64,000 bases of DNA, taken from assembly GCA_041685835.1 (NCBI GenBank), contig JAWLEX010000002.1, positions 5,615-69,614 on the forward strand, given 5' to 3'. Each line of letters opens with the position of its first letter. The stretch's first letter is position 1. A model generated the notes under the pieces. The model was given only the letters and a program-made list of their open reading frames with translations, was not told the origin of the DNA and ran no database searches. Below, piece after piece: positions 7,819 to 14,851 of the stretch. The DNA comes from JAIPEI01 sp041685835 (GTDB lineage Bacteria > Desulfobacterota > DSM-4660 > Desulfatiglandales > HGW-15). A program made the translations under genes and the position numbers.

Positions 7819-8810
7819 GTCCGGGCCTCCCGTTCAGGGTCAGCGAATGTCACGGGGCACCGGGCAAGGTGCTCATCCCCCCAGTCACACATTTCAGGCA
7901 AGGCCCTTCCGCACTCGGGCCGGGCGATGGGACATCGTGGATGAAAAGGGCACCCGGAAGGCTTGCGCGCCGGATCGGGAACGGCCCCGGGTACGCTGTG
8001 AAGCGAGCCTCCCCGTCTAGCCCGGGAAGGAAGTGAGGCCAGCAGACCCTGAGTGTAAGGGTGCCGGGGTTGGTGAAATATATGGCGGGCGGACCCCTGC
8101 TCTGCGATGATTCCGGCATACATTACGTAGATGCGGTCCGCGATCTGGGCCACCACGCCAAGGTCATGGGTGATGTAGAGGAGCGACAACCCCTTTCGCC
8201 GCTTCAGATCGCTGAACAGGTTCAGGATCTGGACCTGTATGGTGACATCCAGTGCGGTGGTGGGCTCATCCGCGATGAGCAGGGCCGGGTCGCAGGCCAG
8301 GGCCATTGCGATCATCACCCGCTGTCGCTGCCCGCCGCTGAGCTGGTGGGGGTAATCATAAAGCCTTTCTTCGGGGGAAGGGATGCCCACATCCCGAAGT
8401 AGAGCGATGCAGCGGTCCCGAAGGGCTCCATGGTCCAAGGACCGGTGCGCCAGTATTGCCTCCCCGATCTGGTCCTTGATTCGAAAGACCGGGTTAAGGG
8501 ATGTCATGGGTTCCTGGAAGACCATGGCCAGATGGTTGCCGCGGATACTCCGGAGTTCCTCTTGACCCAGCTCGAGGAGGTCCCGGCCGCGGAAGAGTAT
8601 CCGCCCCTGAAATACCTCGGCCGGCGGTACCGGGAGGATACCCAGGATCGAGAGGGCCGACACGGTCTTGCCGCATCCGGACTCCCCTACGAGGCACACG
8701 GTCTCTCCGTGTCGCACCTCGTAACTCACGCCCTCCAGTGCGAGCGCAACTTCGTGTCGTCCCCTAAACCGGAGGTGCAGGTCTTGTATGGATAGAAGAG
8801 CTTCGTTCAT
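7815..8810 (-). CDS. Peptide/nickel-type ABC importer ATPase (OppD/DppD-like)
   Basis: A 331-residue ATPase, the partner of the OppF-like subunit; the two form the heterodimeric motor of the transporter. Visible are Walker A GESGCGKT, signature SGGQRQRVMIAMAL, Walker B LLIADEP, and the C-terminal cysteine segment SGCPFHPRCPIARPEC, which in many DppD/OppD proteins binds an iron-sulphur cluster. It overlaps the upstream permease gene by 4 bases and the downstream ATPase gene by 4 bases. Confidence 0.93.
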   Translation of the reverse strand: MNEALLSIQDLHLRFRGRHEVALALEGVSYEVRHGETVCLVGESGCGKTVSALSILGILPVPPAEVFQGRILFRGRDLLELGQEELRSIRGNHLAMVFQEPMTSLNPVFRIKDQIGEAILAHRSLDHGALRDRCIALLRDVGIPSPEERLYDYPHQLSGGQRQRVMIAMALACDPALLIADEPTTALDVTIQVQILNLFSDLKRRKGLSLLYITHDLGVVAQIADRIYVMYAGIIAEQGSARHIFHQPRHPYTQGLLASLPSRARRGGSLHSVPGAVPDPARKPSGCPFHPRCPIARPECGRALPEMCDWGDEHLARCPVTFADPEREART

Positions 8811-9970
8811 CTCTCCCTCAGCTTGGGATTCAGCACGTCCCGCAGGCCTTCCCCGAACAGGTTGAAGGACAGCACAACTATCAGGATGGCGATTCCAGGG
8901 ACAAAGGTCAGCCAGGGGGCGTCAAAGATGAACCGCTTTCCGTCCGAGAGGATGTTTCCCCAGGTGGCGTGGGGCGGCGGCACACCGAACCCCAGGAAGC
9001 TCAGCCCCGCCTCGGTGAGGATGGCCGTGGCGATGCCGATGGTGGCCGATACCAGGACCGGCGCCACGGCATTGGGGATCATGTGCCGGAATATGATCCT
9101 CCAGTCGCTCACGCCCAGTGCCCGGGCCGCGGTCACGAAGTCCTGTTCCCTCAGGGAAAGGAACTCGGCGCGCACGAACCGGGCGGCCCCCATCCAGCTC
9201 GTAAGCCCGATCACGATCATAATGTTGTAGATGCTTGCCGGGAGCAGGGCCACCACCGTGAGGATGAGGAAGAAGCTGGGGAAGCAGAGCATGATATCCA
9301 CGAAACGCATGATCAAGGTGTCCACGGAGACGCCCCCGAGCGCGGCCGGCCGTTTCCCGCGGGAGGTAAGCGCGATCCAGGCCGTGCCTGCGGCAAGGAG
9401 CGCAGCCCCGATCGCCGGGGACCCGGCGGCTGCTATCACCACGCCGGCCAGGGCGATAAAGGCGGCCAGGATGTGATCGGACCGGATGCTGAGGTCCCCG
9501 AAATACCCGGCGACTCCTCCCATCAGTATGCCCAGCAATACCGAGATGCCTACGGCCACGAATCCTACTGTGAGGGAAACCCAGGACCCCTGGAGCATGC
9601 GGGCGAAGACGTCCCGGCCGAGATCGTCCGTCCCCAGGAGGTAAATCCCCAATGCCGGCGTCTCTTCAGGGCTCAATAACTCGGTGTTGGGCATGGAGAG
9701 CGGGGAGCGGAGCTTTTCCTGAAGCCTGATCTGGGCCGGATCCAGCAGCGGGTCCACCCCCGAGGTGAGGGCCAGGCCGGACACGGCCACCAGGAAGAAG
9801 GCGACGAACACCACCATCCCGGAAAGAGCAAGTCCGTTTCGGCGAAGCTCTTCCCACGCCTCCTGCAGCCGTGTGCGCCTGGGGGCTTCGGGTGCCTGGA
9901 ACTCCGTGTCCGCGATTGCGGCTGGGTTTTGAGTCGAATCCGGCATATGGGGTCTCTTCCCCTCCTTCAA
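8807..9970 (-). CDS. ABC importer permease (OppC/DppC-like) with an internal hydrophobic insertion
   Basis: A 387-residue inner-membrane permease, longer than the roughly 300 usual in the family. It has an N-terminal cytoplasmic tail (residues 1-45), a first membrane helix, LLGTDDLGRDVFARML (residues 111-126), and the EAA loop FVTAARALGVSDWRIIFRHMIPN that contacts the ATPases. Between GGVAGYFG (151-158) and VDTLIMRFVDIML (216-228), normally almost adjacent, there are about 55 extra residues. These are rich in Ala, Ile, Leu and Val and end in SRGKRP; they could add one or two membrane segments. The gene overlaps its neighbours by 4 bases on each side. Confidence 0.9.
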   Translation of the reverse strand: MKEGKRPHMPDSTQNPAAIADTEFQAPEAPRRTRLQEAWEELRRNGLALSGMVVFVAFFLVAVSGLALTSGVDPLLDPAQIRLQEKLRSPLSMPNTELLSPEETPALGIYLLGTDDLGRDVFARMLQGSWVSLTVGFVAVGISVLLGILMGGVAGYFGDLSIRSDHILAAFIALAGVVIAAAGSPAIGAALLAAGTAWIALTSRGKRPAALGGVSVDTLIMRFVDIMLCFPSFFLILTVVALLPASIYNIMIVIGLTSWMGAARFVRAEFLSLREQDFVTAARALGVSDWRIIFRHMIPNAVAPVLVSATIGIATAILTEAGLSFLGFGVPPPHATWGNILSDGKRFIFDAPWLTFVPGIAILIVVLSFNLFGEGLRDVLNPKLRER

Positions 9971-10926
9971 AGCCGTATGCGGGGGTCCACGACCATGTAG
10001 AGCAGGTCGGACAGGAACGTCCCTGCGAGCACCAGAACCGCGGAAATGAAGTTGACCGTGAGGATTATGGGGTAATCCCTTGCCAGTATGGCCTCATAGG
10101 CCATCCGTCCCATGCCGGGCCACGAAAAAATGGACTCGATGATCACGGAACCGCCTATGAGGCCCGGCAGGATAAGGCCGAACATTGTAACGAAGGGGAG
10201 CAGGGCGTTTCGAAGGGCATGCCGGTAATGGACCTGCTCCTCGGGAAGCCCCTTGGCCCGGGCCGTGCGAATATAGTCCTGGCCTTCCACCTCCAGCATC
10301 TGGCTCCGGACGTACCGGCTGAGCACGGCGATTCCGCCGGTGGCGCCCAGCACCGACGGGAGCAGGAGGTGCCAGACCCTGTCCATGAGCATGCGAATAG
10401 TGGATGCATCGGCCAGCCCGAAGGTCTCCATCCCTATGACCGGCACCTGGAACCGGCTCACCACAAGAATGATGAGGATATAGGCGAAGAAGAACCCGGG
10501 TATGGAGATCAGCAGGTATGCCAGGAGCGTGGCGGTGCGGTCATAGAGCCCTCCGCGGCGGATGGCCGAGCGTATCCCTACGGGAAACGACAGGGTCCAT
10601 GTGATGAGGGTCCCCACTATGAACAGGGGCAGGCTGTTCAGGAATCGCTCCCAGATCTTGATGAGAACCGGCTGGTTGTCTTTCCACGAGACCAGATCGC
10701 CCGTCAGGAGGTTTCGATAGAAAAAGGCATACTGGACGTGAAGGGGCTTGTCCAGATGAAAGGCCTTGCGAAAGCGTTCCACCATCTCGGGCGTGAACTT
10801 GGGGTTGAGGGGGTCCACCTGGCTGGGCTCGCCCGGCGCCAGGTGGATGATCAAAAAACTCAGCACGGACACGAAGAAAAGCGTGACCGCCTTCTGGATG
10901 ACGCTTCGCCCGATAAAGGACACCAT
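9967..10926 (-). CDS. ABC importer permease (OppB/DppB-like)
   Basis: A 319-residue inner-membrane permease pairing with the OppC-like subunit. The start at 10926 (MVSFIGRSVIQKAVTLFF) is chosen because GGAG lies about 5 bases upstream and the first membrane helix follows directly. The longer frame, reaching 10986, only reads into the repeat. The family pattern is clear: FLIIHLAPGEP, SIPGFFFAYILI, and the EAA loop YIRTARAKGLPEEQVHYRHALRNAL. The start codon lies only 18 bases from the edge of MITE copy 3, so the element has replaced whatever sequence linked this gene to the binding-protein gene upstream. Confidence 0.92.
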   Translation of the reverse strand: MVSFIGRSVIQKAVTLFFVSVLSFLIIHLAPGEPSQVDPLNPKFTPEMVERFRKAFHLDKPLHVQYAFFYRNLLTGDLVSWKDNQPVLIKIWERFLNSLPLFIVGTLITWTLSFPVGIRSAIRRGGLYDRTATLLAYLLISIPGFFFAYILIILVVSRFQVPVIGMETFGLADASTIRMLMDRVWHLLLPSVLGATGGIAVLSRYVRSQMLEVEGQDYIRTARAKGLPEEQVHYRHALRNALLPFVTMFGLILPGLIGGSVIIESIFSWPGMGRMAYEAILARDYPIILTVNFISAVLVLAGTFLSDLLYMVVDPRIRL

Positions 10927-10943
10927 GGTGAACTCCGTATCTA

Positions 10944-11119
10944 GTTTCCATCCAGAAATGGTCTTTTTTGCCGATCTCGGCGTCAATCTGCGAGGTTGCT
11001 TGTGCGGCGTACTTCAGTACGCCTCCGCGCAACCTCTTGATCTCCTTGATCTTGACAAAAAATCCTCATTTCTGAATTGGAAACTTGCCAGTGCCCAAAA
11101 AGCGTTTCTGGATGGGCAC
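10944..11119 (+). mobile_element. MITE-like 176-bp repeat, copy 3 (inside the transporter operon)
   Basis: A full copy in the opposite orientation to copies 1 and 2, beginning GTTTCCATCCAGAAA and ending TTTCTGGATGGGCAC. The flanks TATCTA (10938-10943) and TGACTA (11120-11125) agree at four of six positions, so the target duplication has decayed or is absent. It separates the substrate-binding protein gene from the four downstream transporter genes. Confidence 0.9.
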
Positions 11120-11139
11120 TGACTAATATTTTTAATCTT

Positions 11140-11200
11140 TTCTTCGTGTTCTTCGTGGTGAGAAAGCGTGTAATCCGCCACGAAGGGCGTGAAGAACTCG
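11140..11200. repeat. CACGAAG-type intergenic repeat, inverted pair
   Basis: CTTCGTGTTCTTCGTGG (from about 11143) is followed 20 bases later by CCACGAAG and GGCGTGAAGAAC, so the units face each other. It is one of at least seven intergenic places in the window carrying the CACGAAGAN unit. It lies between MITE copy 3 and the end of the binding-protein gene. Confidence 0.7.
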
Positions 11201-11259
11201 AAGGAAATGATGGTAAGACACCGGCTGCGACTCCATGACACACTCAAGTAATGGCGTAC

Positions 11260-13395
11260 TCAGTGAGCGGCCAACTCGGGTGTGTGAGGCAGCTTGACCC
11301 ACTGGTTGAAGTCGAACATGTAGTTCCCGGTCCGCGTGGGCGTAATCGGCCGGTATTGGTCGTTCCCCTCTTTGTCCTGCTCCTGAATCACGATCCGCCT
11401 GTCCAGCACGGCCGTCCACTTGCCCACGTAGAGAAAGGTGTATGGCTGTTCCCGGGCGATGATTTCGTGCAGGCGCCGGCAGTAGGCCACCTGCCGCTCG
11501 CGATTGTACTCCTGCCTTATCTTGACTATGAGGTCGTCCGCCTCCGTGTTTTCAAACCCCACGAAGTTGAGCTGGTTGGGGCCGCTCTGGGAGGAGTGCC
11601 AGATCTGAAAAAGGTCCGGTTCTATGCCCATGCTCCACCCCAGGACCAGGGCGTCGAAATCGGCCCTGTCAACGCGTTCCTGAATGAACACGGACCACTC
11701 GAGCAGGTCGGTGCGGACGTCGATGCCGAGCCGCCGCCAGGCGTCCTGAGCCACGGCCAGGACCGCCTTTCTGATGTCGTTTCCGCTGTTGGTGATGAGT
11801 GTGAAGCTCAACCGCTCGCCGTCCTTTTCGAGCCACCCGTCCCGGTTGCGCTTCCATCCGGCCTTCTCGAGGAGTTGAAGGGCGCCTTCCGGGTCGTAAG
11901 GAAGGGGCTTGATGCCGGGGTCATAGAAGTCCGTCTGCTTGACAAAGGGCCCGGTGATCCGTTCGGCCTGTCCGTGGAGCACGTATTGCATGATCTTGTC
12001 CACATCGATGGCCATGCCCAGGGCCCTTCTCACCCTCGGATCGTCAAAGGGTTTGCGGCGCATGTTGTATCCGATGTAGGTGTAACCGAAGCTGAGGCCT
12101 GAGAAGCTCTGAAAGCGCGGGTCCTCCTCGAGCCGCTCCACCTGGTGGGGCTGTACTCCGTATGAGTCCAGTGTCCCGGCGTAGAACTCCATCTCCTGGG
12201 TGAGCAGGTCCGGGATGATCCGATAGACATAACTCAGATAGTTGGGTGCACCCTCCCAGTAGTCCTCGAAGCGGTCCAGAATGATTTGCCGGTCCGACGC
12301 CCACTGGCGGAACTTGAACGGGCCGCAGCCCACGGGATTGCGGTTGAAGAGGCTCTGACGCATTGTAAAGGTATCAGGATCCCTGCCCCGTTCTATCGCC
12401 TCGGCCCGAAGTGCCTCCCGGTTGAGCAGGTGCTCGGGAAGGACTCCCATACCCCACGTGCCCAGAGCGGGCGAATAGAGGCGTTTGTAGACAACTCGAA
12501 GGGTCAGGGCATCCACCACCTCCACCTGCTTCACCGGTTCGTAGTCCGCGGTTCGGGGAGATAGGTTGTCCGGGTTCATGATCGCCTCGTATGTGAACTT
12601 CACGTCCCCGGCGTCCACGACGTGCCCGTCGTGGAAACGCACGTCCTCCCGCAGGTGAAAGGTGATAATCGGGTTGTGCTCAAAGGCGGGCAGGGTCTCC
12701 CGCGCAATCCGGTCCAGTTCGGATTGGGAAAGGGTGAAAGGGGCATCCACCACTTCGATGTGGTTGGAGGCCGGAAAGGAAGTGAAATATTCCTTTCCCA
12801 GGATACGTTCGAGGCGGTCGAAGAGTTCCTGATCCACGCTCTTCAGGGTGAGCCTGATCCGGGCCGGTTCGCGAACGAGAAGCCGGATTTGTACCATTTC
12901 CTCTTCCGGGCCGGGTACAAAGGTGTTTTCGATACGTTCCTCCGGTTGAAGGACTTCCATACGCCGGATGTTGTCCAGGGCCTCGCGGGTCTCCTGGTCC
13001 AGGGGGATTTCCCCGGCCCTGGCCCGCTCGATCAGGCGGGCTTTGTCTTCGGCCTCGGTCCCATCCGCTCCGGGTGGAATTGTGAGTGAGTTTACCCGAA
13101 AGAGGGCGATCTCGTGGATCTCCCAGGAGCGGGCCAGGCGTCCCCGGAAGCTCAGGTCGCGGTCCCGGTCGATGAGGCCCTCGAATACCATGTTTTGAAT
13201 GTCGCTGCTGGAGGTGTCCGCGGACAGGATGGGATTGAGGACACTGGCGTCGCCAATGGACCCTGTTATGTATTCGTGAAGCCGCCTGGGATTTCCACGG
13301 GTCTGCTCCTCGTAGGTGGGGACCCAGAAGTAGGACTGCAACAGAAAGGCGATAATAACCAGAGGGGCGATTATGAGGAGCCTGCGGGTGGTCAT
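11260..13395 (-). CDS. ABC transporter substrate-binding protein, SBP_bac_5 family, enlarged
   Basis: A 711-residue periplasmic binding protein for the importer encoded downstream. The ATG at 13395 (MTTRRLLIIAPLVIIAFLL) gives a basic N-terminus and a hydrophobic segment at once. There is no lipobox cysteine, so it is probably membrane-anchored or cleaved as a plain signal peptide. Family landmarks are VLNPILSAD, LARSWEIHE, then FHLREDVRFHDGH and DAGDVKFTYEAIMNP, and the C-terminal FDALVLGWSMG. Members are usually near 530 residues; here about 150 extra residues, many charged, separate SWEIHE from FHLRED. It is the first gene of the operon. MITE copies flank it on both sides. Confidence 0.88.
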   Translation of the reverse strand: MTTRRLLIIAPLVIIAFLLQSYFWVPTYEEQTRGNPRRLHEYITGSIGDASVLNPILSADTSSSDIQNMVFEGLIDRDRDLSFRGRLARSWEIHEIALFRVNSLTIPPGADGTEAEDKARLIERARAGEIPLDQETREALDNIRRMEVLQPEERIENTFVPGPEEEMVQIRLLVREPARIRLTLKSVDQELFDRLERILGKEYFTSFPASNHIEVVDAPFTLSQSELDRIARETLPAFEHNPIITFHLREDVRFHDGHVVDAGDVKFTYEAIMNPDNLSPRTADYEPVKQVEVVDALTLRVVYKRLYSPALGTWGMGVLPEHLLNREALRAEAIERGRDPDTFTMRQSLFNRNPVGCGPFKFRQWASDRQIILDRFEDYWEGAPNYLSYVYRIIPDLLTQEMEFYAGTLDSYGVQPHQVERLEEDPRFQSFSGLSFGYTYIGYNMRRKPFDDPRVRRALGMAIDVDKIMQYVLHGQAERITGPFVKQTDFYDPGIKPLPYDPEGALQLLEKAGWKRNRDGWLEKDGERLSFTLITNSGNDIRKAVLAVAQDAWRRLGIDVRTDLLEWSVFIQERVDRADFDALVLGWSMGIEPDLFQIWHSSQSGPNQLNFVGFENTEADDLIVKIRQEYNRERQVAYCRRLHEIIAREQPYTFLYVGKWTAVLDRRIVIQEQDKEGNDQYRPITPTRTGNYMFDFNQWVKLPHTPELAAH

Positions 13396-13506
13396 AGGAT
13401 TGTTCGCAAGGGGTTTGCTTTGGAACCGTCTCTTTTGAGGCGTCAGTCTAGCACAATTCCTGTACGATGCAATTGGGAAACCGGCACCGGTGTGATAGAT
13501 GGAAAC
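13396..13506. other. Divergent intergenic region beside MITE copy 4
   Basis: The spacer between the binding-protein gene (-) and the salvage gene (+) runs from 13396 to 13724, and more than half of it is MITE copy 4 plus its target duplication. The native remainder must hold the promoter of the transporter operon; I cannot point to clear -35/-10 boxes. Its right end (13498-13506) reads GATGGAAAC, the same as the terminus of the element. Confidence 0.5.
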
Positions 13507-13513
13507 TAGAGTA

Positions 13514-13689
13514 GTTTCCATCCAGAAATGGTCTTTTTTGCCAATCTCGGCGTCAATCTGCGAGGTTGCTTGTGCGGCGTACTTCAGTACGCCTCCGCGC
13601 AACCTCTTGATTTCCTTGATCTTGACAAAAAATCCTCATTTCTGAATTGGAAACTTGCTAGTGCCCAAAAAGCGTTTCTGGATGGGCAC
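13514..13689 (+). mobile_element. MITE-like 176-bp repeat, copy 4
   Basis: A full copy, same orientation as copy 3, flanked by a perfect 7-bp direct repeat TAGAGTA (13507-13513 and 13690-13696). The bases just outside the left duplication, GATGGAAAC (13498-13506), are the exact inverse of the element's own first nine bases. A TTGACA hexamer inside the element (13622-13627) points towards the gene starting at 13725. Confidence 0.93.
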
Positions 13690-13724
13690 TAGAGTAGTAT
13701 TATCCGGAGGAGAGAAGGGGGAGC

Positions 13725-14687
13725 ATGTTCGAGGTCCTGGAAAGCACCCGGTTCGTGGCCCGGGAAAGCAGATCAGTAAGGATCGATGAGAAGGCCCTCT
13801 TTGCATTTGCAGGGCGTCTCGTGAAAGAGGATGTCCGTCCTTTACCCTGGGACCGGGCCCATCACTTCACGGGTCCGCCGGAACAGGTCACTGCGTATGT
13901 TCTGGTCCTGGACACGATCAATTTTTGTTTCTGGTCGCCGGAAGAAAACCAGACCTGGGAGACGGACATCGGCGGTCGCGCGGTCTCCGGGTACAACGGG
14001 CTGGCAGCAGCCCTCAAGAGGGCCCTTGAAAACGGCGTTCCTCTGACCGACGCCGGGTTTCTGGCCGGCCTGTCCGAAAGAGACCTCGAGCGCGTGCTCC
14101 AAGGCCGAGGCAGGCTGCAGTTGATGGAGGAAAGGGCCCTGGCCATTCGGGAATTGGGGGCTGTCCTTTTGAGAAACTATAATGGAAAGGCCCATCGCCT
14201 GGTGGAGGCGACCAGGGGCTGGGCCGGGGACCTGGCCAGGCTCCTTGCAAAAAAGCTTGTGTCTTTCAGGGACACGGCCGTGTATCGCGAACGGGCCGTT
14301 TACTTCTACAAACGGGGCCAGATCCTGGCCGCGGACCTTCACGGCGCGCTTCAGGGCAGAGGTTGGGGAGCTTTTCGTGACATGCACCGGCTCACGGCCT
14401 TTGCCGACTACAAACTGCCTCAGGTCCTCCGCCACATAGGTGTCCTTGTTTATGGAAAAGGACTGGCCCTGCGGGTGGACAGGCAGGAGCCGCTCGAGGC
14501 CGGAAGCCCGGAAGAGGTCGAGATCCGCGCCAATACCATCGTTGCGGTGGAGATGATCCGGGAAGCCGCCGCGGAAATGGGCCGGCGTCTCCGGTCGTTC
14601 GAGATCGACGGAATTCTCTGGCAAATGGGTCAAGAGGAGGAATACCGCTCACACCCGTATCATCGAACCTTGAGTGTTTTCTACTGA
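13725..14687 (+). CDS. Queuosine salvage protein family (DUF2419), probable queuosine-nucleotide N-glycosylase
   Basis: A 320-residue protein that I recognise as the DUF2419/Qng1 family, whose studied members release queuine from queuosine 5'-phosphate for reuse in tRNA. Characteristic blocks are visible: WDRAHHF (42-48), VLDTINFCFW (61-70), ADYKLPQVLRHIGVL (227-241) and GSPEEVEIRA (260-269). In the family, acidic residues in and near the ADY block are catalytic. The ATG is preceded by GGAGAGAAGGGGG. Bacteria with this gene salvage rather than, or in addition to, make queuosine. No tgt or queuine transporter is adjacent; the neighbouring peptide-type importer is not evidence of a link. The gene begins 35 bases after MITE copy 4. 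Confidence 0.85.
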   Translation: MFEVLESTRFVARESRSVRIDEKALFAFAGRLVKEDVRPLPWDRAHHFTGPPEQVTAYVLVLDTINFCFWSPEENQTWETDIGGRAVSGYNGLAAALKRALENGVPLTDAGFLAGLSERDLERVLQGRGRLQLMEERALAIRELGAVLLRNYNGKAHRLVEATRGWAGDLARLLAKKLVSFRDTAVYRERAVYFYKRGQILAADLHGALQGRGWGAFRDMHRLTAFADYKLPQVLRHIGVLVYGKGLALRVDRQEPLEAGSPEEVEIRANTIVAVEMIREAAAEMGRRLRSFEIDGILWQMGQEEEYRSHPYHRTLSVFY

Positions 14688-14814
14688 ACGCCCGTCCGCC
14701 TCCCGGCTGATGCCCTGAAGGCTGAAGGGTATGCATCCGAGACGTGCAATGACTCTGAGGAGGCGCTTCAACTGTCCCGCTCCGGCACTGTTACCGACAC
14801 AGACCACGGATGCG

Positions 14815-14846
14815 CATGACCTGGGGTGAACGCCCCCCGGGTCATG
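14815..14846. terminator. Strong hairpin between convergent genes
   Basis: CATGACC followed by GGGG pairs with CCCC and GGGTCATG, leaving a short loop. It lies between the ends of the converging salvage gene (+) and ahcY (-), where a bidirectional terminator is expected. Neither side has a T-run, so the call rests on position and stem strength. Confidence 0.5.
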
Positions 14847-14851
14847 TCCGT

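Noticed and set aside
9871..10944. Long plus-strand open frames opposite the transporter, murE, transketolase and lysC genes
   Set aside because: They are antisense shadows favoured by high GC; their translations show no domains and the opposite strands carry well-conserved proteins.
11260..13602. Extended binding-protein start at 13602
   Set aside because: The extra 69 codons lie in MITE copy 4 and its flank; the hydrophobic leader begins at the ATG at 13395.
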